Assembly: GCF_010389155.1 (NCBI RefSeq)
Contig: NC_057766.1
Span: forward strand, 1,116,001-1,180,000
Direction: 5' to 3'
DNA length: 64,000 nucleotides
DNA from: Erigeron canadensis
Lineage: Eukaryota > Streptophyta > Magnoliopsida > Asterales > Asteraceae
Below the pieces are notes generated by a model. That model worked only from the letters and a program-made list of their open reading frames with translations. It had not been told where the DNA came from and made no database searches. Of this stretch, positions 12,091-24,200 are shown one piece after another; positions within the stretch are counted from its first letter, which is position 1, and every line of letters starts with the position of its first letter. A program made the translations under genes and the position numbers.

Positions 12091-15000
12091 TTATTTGGGT
12101 ACCTCTTGGTCTATGTAGTCTATTTGAAATTTCTTTAGTGCTCCCAGATGAAACCTAGCGGTGGTTGGTGTAAATATATTCTTAAAGCTCTTACAGTCAT
12201 ATATTTCTATCTCTTCAACTGCTTGAAAGCAGCCACAAATGATGACATCATCATCATCATTATCAGGGTGGTTAATATGTACGGCAGCTCCTCCTCTTTT
12301 CAACCTCCACACCTCTGTAAGCCTTTCTGAGTTATATACCTGAATGAATCTCAATTTACTAATACCGCCGCCTTCTTCACCAACATCAATGTCGAATAAC
12401 GCTTGAATGGAACCACAACCATTAACCCAGATCCTTTCCAGATGAGGCAACAATGGCATCGGATTCCTCGGAAACACATTCACAAGATTATCACATTGGT
12501 ATACTCTAATCCATCGCAATGAGCAGCAGCAGGTGGCATCATCAACTACTTCCGGCCATATATTCTTCAATGCCTCCATCCTCCAAATTCTCAATTTCAA
12601 CAACCTAGGAGGGATCATAGCCTGCAAGGTAATAAAAAATTATACTCAAATAGATTACAAATATTCTTTTTTTTTTTTTAATAAAAAAATACTCATCTTC
12701 AAATACCTGTTTATTGAAGAAAGGTTTATCATCAATAGTAGAACTGCCACTGGACATAATCGATGATTTATACTCTCCCACCGGATAAATGCTTGTCAAG
12801 TTTGGAAGGTCTTTGAGATCCAACTGCAGTAGTTGCGGTAGATGGATTACAATATTGTTAGTGTTGGACGACAAACCGTCCAACTTTGGTAGATTACTCA
12901 AATATAGAAACTTCAGCCCCTGAAACCTAATGTCATCGACCCCTTGTTCTTCTTCGCTGTATACCAGTGCTTCCATGACAGGGCATTCCTCAATTATGAG
13001 ACGCTCAAGCTTCAGCAGGCCCCTTGCTACTGGGACTGTAAACAGGTATCTCAAGTCGGCACACTTGTCCACTTTAATCTGTCGCAATGAGCAGCAGCAG
13101 GTGGCATCATCAACTACTTCCGGCCATATATTCTTCAATGCCTCCATCCGATAAATCCTCAATTCCTCCAACCTAGAAGGGATCATAGCCTGCAAGGTAA
13201 TAAAAAATTATACTCAAATAGATTACAAATATTCTTTTTTTTTTTAATAAAAAAATACTCATCTTCAAATACCTGTTTATTGAAGAAAGGTTTATCATCA
13301 ATAGTAGAACTGCCACTGGACATAATCGATGATTTATAGTCTCCCACCGGATAAATGCTTGTCAAGTTTGGAAGGTCTATGAGATACAACTCCAGTAGTT
13401 GCGGTAGATGGATTACAATATTGTTAGTGTTGGACGACAAACCGTCCAACTTTGGTAGATTACTCAAATATAGAAACTTCAGCCCCTGAAACCTAATGTC
13501 ATCGACCCCTTGTTCTTCTTCGCTGTATACCAGTGCTTCCATGACAGGGCATTCCTCAATTATGAGACGCTCAAGCTTCAGCAGGCCCCTTGCTACTGGG
13601 ACTGTAAAGAGGTATCTCAAGTCGACACACTTGGTAATACGAAGGACTCTTAAATTATAAAACAAGCTGTGTCGAGGTACAGATTTCGGTAAAACTTCTT
13701 CAAGGTTTTTCATGCCACTGCCAGCTTCCAAGTAAAGCACTTCTGTTTTCGGAAACAACTCATTCATTCCAGATTCCAACAATTCATCTTTGTTAGCGAC
13801 TTTTAACATCAGCGTGTTCTCGGAATTTTGCACATTATCGGGGCCACCATTTTCTAAGTAACGTCCCATAGATATACGGAATCTTTCAAGCTTATTATAT
13901 GACATATTCTTTGACTCAGGATTGTTCTCAACGAATTCAAAGTCAAATGCAGAAAGATTCTTGGAACGTTCTGCCAATTCTTTGTAGTTTATATCTGTGA
14001 ATCTTACAACCTTTCCATTAACCTCCATATAAAGCTCTTCAAGCTTGACCAAGTTTTTCAAGACGCCTTCATCGATTCGTAGATCCATACAGCCTGTCAA
14101 ATCAAGTAGCTTTAGCTTCACTAGCTTCCCGATTGCAGATGGTAAATATTGGATGCCAGAATCAGAAAAGCTGAGCACTTCCAAGTTCAAAAGATGATCA
14201 CCAATAGGAGAGCAATCAAACATCAATGAGCATTGATGTAGACAGAGTGTTCGAAGGGTGGTAGAGATTTGAAGCAATGAAGAGATTTGCAACTTCTCAC
14301 ATGCCATAACTTGAAGATTTTCCATTTTCTCATAAAAATCATCAGGAAACTTAAGCGATTTATCGCCGTTCATAAGTCTCAATAGGGATACGTTTGGGTA
14401 GTTCAAGTCGCTAGGGAACTCAGACATGCCCGTACATGTCAAAGAAATACTTCTGCAAGACTTGCTCATTTCAGCTCTACTCCAATTTGAAACATCGCTG
14501 TGGTTAATGATCCATGGATGATTGCCTTTAGAAACTTTAGCTACCACAAAAGCAAGCACAAGATCGTGCATTTTGACACAATCGGAATGATCGCTACTGA
14601 GCAATAAGTTTGCATTTTTGAGATCAAGTACACATGTTTTTGTCCGGTCTCTAGCGTCCCCCAGAGTAGGAACTTCATTTAACAACTGAAGCCCCCATGC
14701 GTATCTTGTCAGATCCTCGATTGGAATATTGAAGTCATCCGGAAACAAACCACAAAGAAGAAAAACTGCTTTAGCATCTTCATCGGCTAAAAAGTTATAA
14801 CTTATCTCAACAATTTTTTGCACATTCTTATCGAGTTCATTTTTCTTCAAACGGTGAAGCGTATTCCTCCATGCCCACTTTTCTTTAGATCTAAGGTTTG
14901 TTGCAATGAGTTTGATGGCTAAGGGTAAGAAACCACATCTTTTCACGATTTTAACTCCCATTTCTTTGAGGTCCGGGTCTGAAACTTTTGAAATATGAAA

Positions 15001-15975
15001 AAAGAAATTATTCGCTTCTAACTCCTCCATCACATCTACTCTAACAACTCTAAGATCTAAATCATCTTCTGCAACAATTTGTGTACAAACGTTTTCATTT
15101 CTTGATGTTAGCAACAACTTGGAGCCGTTTGGCAAAGGACATAGTCCAATGTCTTTAAGCTCAGCCTTCTCCCAAACATCATCCAATATTACTAAAACCT
15201 TCTGTTTTCTTTCTTGTGAAATGTTCCCAAATGTTACGCGAAGACGATCTGCCCTTGCTGTTGTACTTGTTTCGGTTAAAGGAATTTGCAAGTATTCTGC
15301 CACGGTTTGCTGAATATAAAATGTGTTCATCTTTTCCCCGATAACCACCTTCACAACCCAATCAAACATTTTCTTATCTTCCACAGCCTTTTTCAGTTGT
15401 TCCATCATTGTGGTCTTCCCCACGCCACCCATTCCGCACAGGGCTACCACTTGGGCCTTGTGATCTTGTTGAAGGAAACCGAGCGCCTCCTTAAAAATCT
15501 TGTCTCTTGAATTGAAGAAATTGTGAGCATCATCACCATCTGACGGTGCAGAAGTGGATGCCTTTTTGGAACTCACTTTTCCAAGAGGTTTGGGAGCATC
15601 ACTCCAGCTTGTCTGAGTATTATCTATAATAAGACCTTCAATTTCCCCGGCAATCTTGAACGCCTTCCTTCCTGTTCGGTACCTCTTTTTCAAATTAAAA
15701 CACCCATGGACGTTGCTAGAAATTCTTTCAGCATCTTCCTCAGTCTTTTCGACTGCTTCCAACCAATCTAGTACACCAGTCGGTATCTCCAAGTTGCATC
15801 TGCTGTTTGTTTCCATATGCCCTTTGACACCAACCCGTGTATCATGCAGTTTCTTCATCCTGGTACTCATTTTCCGAACATGTTTTGTGGAGAAAAGGAG
15901 ATATCCCAGGTGTCTCTTGACAGGCACCAATAATGATTCAACAACGGGACCAAGGATTGCTGATAAAAATTCCAT
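12091..15975 (-). CDS. CC-NB-LRR (NLR) disease-resistance protein, RGC2-like, intact copy A
   Basis: This is an intracellular immune receptor. Exon 1 is 15975-13273 (901 codons). Two short introns lead to exon 2 (13189-12707) and exon 3 (12621-12091), all in phase 0, giving 1238 residues. The order is an N-terminal coiled-coil region (about 1-130), P-loop GMGGVGKTTM (181-190), kinase-2 KVLVILDDVW (259-268), RNBS-B around 284-296, GLPL-type CGFLPLA (347-353), MHD (469-471) and then LRRs. The style (CGMGGVGKTTMMEQL, ARDRTKTCVLDLK) is that of lettuce RGC2. Exon 2 and the end of exon 1 are near-identical duplicates. The stop at 12091 follows a GGTACC that could act as a splice donor (GAG|GTACCC), so further 3' exons are possible. 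A broken relative lies at 26635-29487. Confidence 0.9.
12490..13630 (-). repeat. Intragenic tandem duplication of a 568-bp LRR unit
   Basis: Two copies of one unit, each made of the 3' part of an LRR exon, an intron of about 84 bp and the beginning of the next exon. Corresponding splice acceptors are 568 bp apart (13189 and 12621); donors are 566 bp apart owing to T-run length. Exon parts from DLRYLFTVPVARGLLKLERL to FFNKQ and the introns are almost identical. Confidence 0.88.
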
Positions 15976-17550
15976 TTCAGTCTAAGACCTACAAAATCAC
16001 ACGTATATGCGTTCATACAAACTAATGATTCAAAAGGATTTTAATAATATTTTAGTCAAAATCATATCAAACAAAATTTATTATCTATAATATGTTCAGT
16101 CGATTATAGATACAGATATAAGTACTAACTATCCATACAATTATTTATTACGGAGGATGTATATAAAACATTTCAGTAGGTTCTTAGAGTTAATATTTGG
16201 TAATAAACAGTAATGTAACACAGAGTATATTTTAGTCAAAATCATCTATTTTTGGGGTGATTTAAATTATTATTATCATATAAATTCATTTAAAGTGTAA
16301 CAGAGATGCAAAGTTACTTTCCTTTTGAACATTTATAAGTGAAGTCAACAATTTACTGAAGTATCATTATAACAAATTTTAACAATAAAGGAAAAAAATA
16401 AAAGAGAAAAAAAAAAGTGTACCAGAGAAGTGATTATGCAGGATCTGGATCTGGATCTGCTGCTTGATTATAACAGGTCAAACAATTAACCACAATATTT
16501 GACCACCTACCTACCTTATCATTGGAGGAGGGATTAATTAGAGAATATAAGCTTTGTCTAAAAATGTCATCTTAATTAGTGTTAATTACACATGGACCCT
16601 CTTAGTTGCACCATATTTCATTATCAATCCCCTATCTCTTTAAAAAACTACTCTTTTTTTATTTCAAAAGTTGGGTGTATGATTAATGATTTAGTATGTA
16701 AACAAAGGATGTGTGTGTTAGTTGCTTAAAGCTCTCACTTGTTTGGTTTTTAGAAAAGAAAATGATAAATCTTCCTAACAAATTATATATAAAATAATAA
16801 AACCAATTAATATGTTCATCTTGGGGTAACGAATCATATTTTACGTAAATGTAGTTGTCTAACCAAGGTTTTATTTCCCCTTCTCGTTGTCTAATGTAGT
16901 TGTCTAACCAAGGTTAAGTACACGAGATCAAGTTTAGCTTCCTAACTGTTTAGTTTCTCCCACCAATTTCACCATCTCCTTCACACCATGAAACCGATAC
17001 CATAAACAATCTGCAGTCATCACATGACACAAGCCTCGGGGAGTTCTCGTGAATGTGCGGTGGTGGTCGAGTTGTTTGGACCCGAACATGAAATCAACTG
17101 GCAGATCATGCTGCGAGTTTATCACTCTCCGAGTACATATAAAATAACCCTGTTACAAACTACTGCAGATCAAGAGCAGATGACCCCAAAATCAACTAGC
17201 AGCCTTTGGATTTCTCACATGAATCTAAAGACTCGTCCCGATCCGACCTACAGCAAGTATCAAGAAGTGACAGCTTTGTATACTTGTGTTGACTTTTGTT
17301 TATGTTGACTTCTGATAATCAATAGAGTGTCGTGATAGATATCTAAGGGAAAGTCTGTATGGATCCTCATAGACATCTGATGCTCCACTGTTGCATGTTC
17401 ATGTCCGGAGAAAATGATTGTGTTGACTTTTGATTGCCAAATTATCAAAGTTAACTTCATATACTCCAAGAACTGGCTTTGATCTTGCATGTTTCATTGA
17501 TGCAACCTATTATAATCATGTTATCGTAATCAGATACATTGGTATGTAAT
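15976..17550. other. NLR upstream region and intergenic DNA
   Basis: 15976-16500 is the likely NLR promoter: AT-rich, with a GGATCT triplet repeat at about 16441-16459. From 16500 to 17550 there are overlapping ORFs on both strands around 16934-17490, but I recognise no domain in them, and nothing supports one over another. Confidence 0.35.
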
Positions 17551-17846
17551 AATAGTATTATTAAAGCACCTAGCTTCTGGCGCAATAGCCAAGCCGGGGT
17601 ACCTTCTGGGTATCTTGGCGAGAGGGGATGTTGGCTTGGAGGTCATGGGATTAAATCTTGTATTCCCCATTGACCTCGGGCATTTACCTCTTTAGCGTAA
17701 AATGGGCTCCCTTTGGGGGTACCATCGGTATAAGGCGCCTCGAACCCTGAGCATACTGCACGTTTGGATGTCACTGCTCAGCTTGATAGAACGACCTTCC
17801 CACCCGTCGTTCAAAAAAAATAAAAAATAAAAAATAGTGTTATTAA
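17551..17846 (+). mobile_element. SINE with target-site duplications
   Basis: A 268-bp element (17565-17832) starts with a tRNA-like head: A-box-like sequence near AATAGCCAAGCC and B-box-like TTGGAGGTCATGGGATTAAATC. It ends in an A-rich tail (AAAAAAAATAAAAAATAAAAA). It is flanked by AATAGTATTATTAA (17551-17564) and AATAGTGTTATTAA (17833-17846), a 14-bp target duplication with one mismatch. Confidence 0.8.
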
Positions 17847-18490
17847 TTTCTTATATAACATGATTCATGTCGACAGAGGCAGCCAAACGGGTCAGTTGTG
17901 TAACACGCGACACCTTCACTTTTAAGGGTAAGTTTGGGGTTTCAGTATGGGTCAAAACCAGTTGTTCGAATCAACCCAAACAGCTTCTTATCTAAAAAAA
18001 TTATTTTTACTAAAGATACATTCGCTAGTACTGTATTATTATACTTTTGATAATAATCTGCCTGTTTGAAAAAATACTTAAAACGTTAAAATTAAAAGAA
18101 CAGCCACCCTTTGAAATTTCAGCTAACTTTTGTATGTTTATTATTTTACCATATTTGCAGAAAAAAGCCCCAAACCGACCCATCAGTTCCTATCATAACC
18201 TTGTGCCAAGATTTTGTTAAAAATCTTCAGTTCATTCTACCAGGGCTTGAACAACCTCCAACTACAAAAATGTTGCCATACACAGTGGTAACCGAGAATA
18301 AAAATCGACCCTTCAGAATTTCGGCCTCAACTTTATGCCATTTGTTGAAAGATAACCGAGAGAACTAGGGGTGTCCACTACTAATGAACTTCACCAAATT
18401 TTTCTAGCAAGACATAAACCAACCACAATAAACATCGATTTGAGAAATCAAAAGTAGTCCATAGAAAGAATAGGGATTGTAGCTGCTTAC
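17847..18490. other. Non-coding DNA
   Basis: A plus-strand ORF at 18111-18368 (residues such as KKPQTDPSVPIITLCQDF) follows a possible splice acceptor TTTGCAG at about 18161. I do not recognise it. No other feature is visible. Confidence 0.3.
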
Positions 18491-18654
18491 TTGTCTTCAT
18501 CATCAGCTCCATTTTCACCGTCAGGTTTATCACTGTCCGGAGCTCCATCATCCTCGGGATTTTCAAGAAGTTGTTGAGCAGCTTTCAGAGCTTTCAACCT
18601 CTCACGACGAGCTGCCGCCGCTTGCTCTATAGTTTCTTCTTCTTCAATAGCCAT
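18491..18654 (-). pseudogene. Isolated first exon of a cwf18/CCDC12-like gene, copy 1
   Basis: An ATG opens a 164-nt exon encoding MAIEEEETIEQAAAARRERL, then KALKAAQQLLENPEDDGAPD and an acidic end. It stops at a strong donor (AA|GTAAGC at 18490). The acidic N terminus followed by ARRERLKALKAAQ resembles the N terminus of plant cwf18/CCDC12-type spliceosome-associated proteins (family assignment from memory, moderate). No downstream exon was found, so it is probably a gene fragment. If unspliced, a TAA follows immediately, giving a 55-residue peptide. Confidence 0.45.
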
Positions 18655-19685
18655 GTCTTAAGATCACAACCAACCTACATTTTTTCACAGGGGCACATAA
18701 TAGAGTCTCATTAGCATATGACGATAGTGAGGTAACTGGGGTGGAGCAAGTTTACCCCCCTGAAGCTGCTTATCATGAGGTAGGTAATTTCGGAATTTGA
18801 CATTGACATCACCGCAAAGGTTTAGTAATTTGTTAGCAAATCACACATACATATTGACTCCTTGCATAACTTGGAAAAATGAAGTGAATCATCTGGCACG
18901 AATGGTAAAAATATGTTTAAGATTTATCTATAATATTTGATTTTATAAGTCTACTGCAAGCAAAAATGTTGGGCTATAGATATATCCTCCAAGTTCCAAC
19001 CATATAAAACACTATCAACTAAACTAACAAAATACAATATGCATGCTTTCCAGATAACAGGCAGCAAAAAAATATCAATAGCTATTTTATACTTGCGGCA
19101 AAAATCATCAATGAATGCTTGTGCATACCTTCCCAATAATTAACCATTAGTTTTGCATATCTATGTCGCCATGTGCTGATTCAATAAAACAATTAAACCA
19201 CCCAATCATTTTAACTTGGATTAAGTAGCAACTTCTTGGAGATTGTATTGTCAATAAATTTAATCCGAATGTGGCATTATAAATTAATATTGAAATTTAA
19301 CTTCTATAATTTCCGCATATAGCATTGCTTGATCTATCTTCTTATATGCAGCATATCCAGAACAATGTACTTTATGTGAGAGCAACTAAATGGAGGAAAC
19401 ATCTGTAATCCATTTCCACACACCAACTTAGAGACTGGTAGAATAAAACTAGTCTGGGAGGCTGGATGCATAGCTTGCTGACTTTCAACTTGTTCTAGCT
19501 ATAAAAATTATTTGACCCGTTTGAGAAAATCACAACCCAAGTCGACCCATCCATAAGTAAATGGGTTGAAACTGACACCTCCAGATTAGTAATTAACTTT
19601 AGCAAAACATATACCAACCACAATAAACATCGATTTGAGAAATCAAAAGTAGTCCATAAAAAGAATAGGGATTGTAGCTGCTTAC
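18655..19685. other. Non-coding spacer between the exon copies
   Basis: The first 60 bp match the flank of the second exon copy (TCTTAAGATCACAACCAACC, then an ACATTTTTTCACAGGGG-like run), as does the stretch before 19685. The rest is unremarkable AT-rich DNA without a gene. Confidence 0.5.
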
Positions 19686-19849
19686 TTGTCTTCATCGTCA
19701 GCTCCATTTTCACCGTCAGGTTTATCACTGTCCGGAGCTCCATCATCCTCGGGATTTCCAAGAAGTTGTTGAGCAGCTTTGAGAGCTTTCAACCTCTCAC
19801 GATGAGCAGCCGCCGCTTGCTCTATAGTTTCTTCTTCTTCAATAGCCAT
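19686..19849 (-). pseudogene. Isolated first exon of a cwf18/CCDC12-like gene, copy 2
   Basis: Same 164-nt exon as at 18491-18654, with the same ATG, length and donor (AA|GTAAGC at 19685). Differences are few: AAAAHRERL instead of AAAARRERL, LLGNPEDD instead of LLENPEDD, and silent changes. About 300-330 bp of flanking sequence is shared, so the pair arose by a small duplication 1195 bp apart. No later exons are seen. Confidence 0.45.
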
Positions 19850-20009
19850 GTCTTAAGATCACAACCAACCTACATTTTTTCACAGGGGCGCATAATAGAG
19901 TCTCATTAGCATAAGGCCATAACGATTAAATAGCTACAATATTTGCGGAAAAGCCCTAATAACATTTTCGAATAGAGAGATACGGTAATTGGGGAAGCAT
20001 CCAAAGATG

Positions 20010-20083
20010 CAACTCCAGTAGTTGCGGTAGATGGATTACAATATTGTTAGTGTTGGACGACAAACCTTCCAACTTTGGTAGAT
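20010..20083 (-). pseudogene. Orphan 74-bp piece of an NLR LRR exon
   Basis: The sequence AACTCCAGTAGTTGCGGTAG and onward to CAACTTTGGTAGAT matches 13388-13462 of the NLR gene with about one mismatch, in the same orientation. Both flanks are unrelated to the NLR. It encodes no gene by itself. Confidence 0.75.
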
Positions 20084-21256
20084 GGAAATGATTATTTTAA
20101 TAGATGGGTACATTGAGTCTAAACTCCTCAACAATCTGATTTTTAAAACTCTGTGTACGTCGGATTTGAAGTCGAAGTAATCATACCGAAATTGCATGAT
20201 AAGTAGCAAGACAAACAGCAACATTCAGGTTGAAGGAGCTTTTCTTTGTATTTAAGATATAAGGAATATCTTTTTTGTTTTTAGTGTTGTGATTCAAATA
20301 TCGGGCTTAATGTATGCATACATAGGCTCTCTGTTTTTTCTTTTTCTTTTCTAGGTATCTTGATCCATTCACTTGTTGTCACAAATGCTTGTAAGATTCG
20401 TATCATATTAACGAATGATATCTTATTTTGCAAGGATTTATGTTTGTTTGATTTTCTTGTTTGTCATTATTAGAGTCGGTAAGTTAAGCGGGTTGGGCAA
20501 TTTGGGTAAAGGGTCAAAAGTTGTTATCTTTAATGTGAGTCCAAATGGGTTGGGTGAGGTTAAAGTTTCTATTTTTATGTAATTTAAAAAGTACATATAC
20601 TATAAGGCCGTTAAACAGAACCGGCGTTGTGGCTACATAAAATCAAGTTCCGGGCATTTTTGGTTCGTCAAAGATATGTCTAAAAAATGTTGCTTTCTAT
20701 AATCAGATTATAAACACTTTTAATATAACAATTACTAATTGATTTTTTTGTGCAAAGGTTTAAAATAATTACGCGCTACAAGAATTCTTTTAACGAACAT
20801 CAAATATAACAATCATTTGAGTGTTAAACATCTTATTAAGGTAGTATTGACATATTAAGGATGTTCGGTTGTGATTTGTGAATGTATAAAAATATAGAAA
20901 CTAATATAATTATGTATTGGGTGCATGGTACCCAAGTAATCTGGGATGAGCCTAGCCCCATCGTACCAAATTTCTGGGACATAATTAACCTACCACAATC
21001 CCGTACAGAAGCGATCCCAGTTCCATGTGACTATTGAGTGAAATACTAACAAAATCTGGCATAAGGGTCGAATTTGTCACCTCTATAGTCACGAGAGGTT
21101 TGATTTAGATGCTAAAGCTAACATAGCTTAGAAGCTTCTGTGTGTTCTTTGTATCAATTCCTGAAGTAAGGTGTTTTATATTATTTTTAAAATATGTAGC
21201 CATCAGAAGCAATACGTAAATCTTTTTTATGGAATTAATGCATAGTGATGTCTTAG
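20084..21256. other. Intergenic DNA before the carboxypeptidase exons
   Basis: No gene is visible. I looked here for the missing 5' exons of the carboxypeptidase (a GNVHGDE-like zinc site) and did not find them. The stretch 20920-21080 (TGGTACCCAAGTAATC, then TGGGATGAGCC) looks repetitive but was not identified. Confidence 0.35.
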
Positions 21257-24200
21257 GTAGTACCTGTGGAAAATTTGAATGGACGCAAAAAAGTCGAAGC
21301 AGGAGACCTTTGTGAGAAAAGAAATGGTATTGCTGTTACTCTAGTTACTATTCTATGTATTGTCACATAAACAATATTGTCCAGTTTCATGCTTTCATTT
21401 CTGCTTATTTTTTGCAGGCAGGGGAGTTGACCTCAATCGAAATTGGAGTGTAGATTGGGGGAAAAAAGAGAAGGTTAGTTATAATTAACAGGTACCTTAG
21501 CAATTAAAAGCGGCAAGATTGGAGGTTCAGGCAGATTGGATAACGGGTTGGGTTTCAAACGGGCCAACTTTTAATACAGGTTGTATTAAGCAGAGATCGG
21601 TTGGGACCTGTAAACATTTTATTGTCCTTGTTTAATCTTTCTTATGGATATTTGTCTTTACTATGCGTCTATGCTTTGCAGATTCAATATGATTACAAAT
21701 ACTTGTTACATCATTGAATAAAACAATTTTGGAGGTTGTCTATTGTTTTATTCCCATTCCTATGCTTTACAACCTTCTTTTTCTTCATATACTTCAGGAT
21801 TTTGATCCATATGAAGAGAATCCTGGGACTGCTCTTTTCAGTGAGCCTGAGGCTCAGCTAATGCGGAAGCTCTCAATGTCATTTGACCCACACATCTGGG
21901 TCAACGTACATTCTGGAATGGAGGTGAGTAATACCTCCTTCCCTGCTTTTAGACAGACATTTGAAATGTTAATGGATAGTTAGTGGTCCATTATGTAGTT
22001 TCAAGCATTAATAAGGAAGCATCACATCTGGAATCTGCTATCTAGTTATTAAATCGTTAAAATTCGAATAATTTCTTTTTTACATATACAATGACAGTTC
22101 TTTATCATAACGATTGTATTCACTTTGTTTCATAGGCTCTATTTATGCCATTTGATCACAAAAACACAACGCCAACTGGACTGCAATCACAAAAGATGAA
22201 GTTGATGCTTGAAACATTAAACCACCTTCATTATGGTGACTGCTGTGCGGTTGGATCGGGATGCGGATCTGTTGGGTTAGTATCATTTATTTACTACTAT
22301 GTGACTTCAAGTATTGTTGTTTTTCTATTTATCTTTGTAGAGGTGGCAAAATGCCGGGTTGGATGGGTTCGTAATGGGTCAAAACAGGCTGGGGTCAGAA
22401 CATGTTACCTATAATATGTGTTAAAACAAGTCAAGACAGGGTGACCTGGAAATGTATTTTATGATTAGAAAACATACTATGAAAATACTAAGCTATTGTT
22501 TTTTACTTCCAAGTAAGGCGATTTAAGAGGTGGTAAATATTTGAACACACTTTTGGTTTCTTTCGACCTGTTTCACCAAAATATTTTAGTTTAGCCATTA
22601 ATCTGTTAAGAGGTACATTCTTTCGCAAAATTAACCTCTAGTATTTGTGAATGACCTTAAAACCTATCTACGCATATCCTCCTTCTAAGGTTGTTCTGGT
22701 TCTCTCTAAGTACAACTTATAAATTGTCTATGCCTGATAATCAGAGCCAGCTCTATTCAAAGTTTTTCTAAAAGTTTTATTATTGAGTTAAGCTTTTTCC
22801 CATTTGATGCAAGCTTTTTTAGCAACAAGTTAGAAATCTCTAAGTAATTTCTGGTGACAAACACTTTCTCTCTTCCTTGTTTGAATATATTTGTTAGGAT
22901 TTGAGGTTTTACAAGATTTATTTAAAACAGCAAAAGTTTCTTGAAAACTTTTTTGTATTAAGTCTGTTACATAAAGCTTTACCATTGAGAATTACTTTCC
23001 ATATACCAAAGAGTGCCTTAATGGGAATGGGATGGATCAAATACATATATGATGTCTATCACTGTTTGTTCACTTCATTGCGCACATAGCTTCACATTTT
23101 ATATTTCTTTCATTTCACTTGTCTAAAACAGATATCTTGCACATGGTACCACAACGGATTATATGTATGATGTGGTAAGGGTCCCAATGTCTTTCACCTT
23201 CGAGGTTTGCATATACATATCATTAATTCATTACTATTCTAAATCTCTGGCTATTTTCAATTTTGGATATTAACACTTCTCGACTTCCCAGATTTATGGA
23301 GATGAAAAGGCATCCTCAAGGGACTACTTTAAAATGTTTAACCCCGTGGACCATTCTACCTTCAATGTATGTGACATAGATTTCTGCTACTTCATTTCTT
23401 TCTAAATATGTAACATCAACGGCCAAAGTGCAACGTTCCTAACATCAAATTCATTAACTCATTTGACCTGAAAAAGATGTAAAAGTTCCAGATCGACGGG
23501 TTGAATGGCTTTGGGTCGAAAAAGGGTCACTTATAAGTACTGGTCTGACAGATGTTGGGTTGATCCACAACTACTTTTGTGTCCATTTGTAAGAAATTTT
23601 TATAACCAATGTTACACTTATCGTTACAAACATAATATTATATTAATACCAAAAATAATTTTATAAAGAAAATGATTTGGGAGGTTGTACATAGTAAATT
23701 AGATCTTGGGCAACTTTCAAGCCAGGTGACCGGTATGCCCATTTGACCCATTCCCATTTTGGCAATTCTTTTTATTTGAGCTTTAGAAATTATACTCAAC
23801 CCAGGTTGACCCATTTTAACTAAATGGGTCAGAATTGTCTCTCTTAAAAAATATATATCAAACATCTAACATTAATGATAAGAAGTGTTCTTTTATAGTA
23901 AGGATCAAGAGCTGACCATGAATTTTGTAGTAGAGCTTGCAATTTCAACTCATGTATAAGAAAACGGGTAAATATTTTGCTCACATTTGTTTGATAATGG
24001 TAAAACGAGTCAAATGTAAAAGTTAGCTAAATTGAATTGGGTTGAACCTGTTAAGTGGGTAAAATGTCATCCAAGGTGTACCGAAATGCTTACAACATCT
24101 AAACTCGTTCATTTTAAATTAATTGCAGTAATCTTTATTGATATGATTTTACTATCTCACTCCTTTTGTGCACGATCTCTACATGATGCTTTTTAATTGT

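Noticed and set aside
12148..12330. Small gene on the plus strand
   Set aside because: Antisense to NLR exon 3; the residues reflect the reverse of the LRR codons.
13183..15985. ORFs on the plus strand over the NLR (for example 15656-15985)
   Set aside because: Shadows of the NLR coding sequence with no domain of their own.
16934..17490. Overlapping ORFs on both strands before the SINE
   Set aside because: No domain, no splice context and no homologue recognised; opposite strands are equally open.
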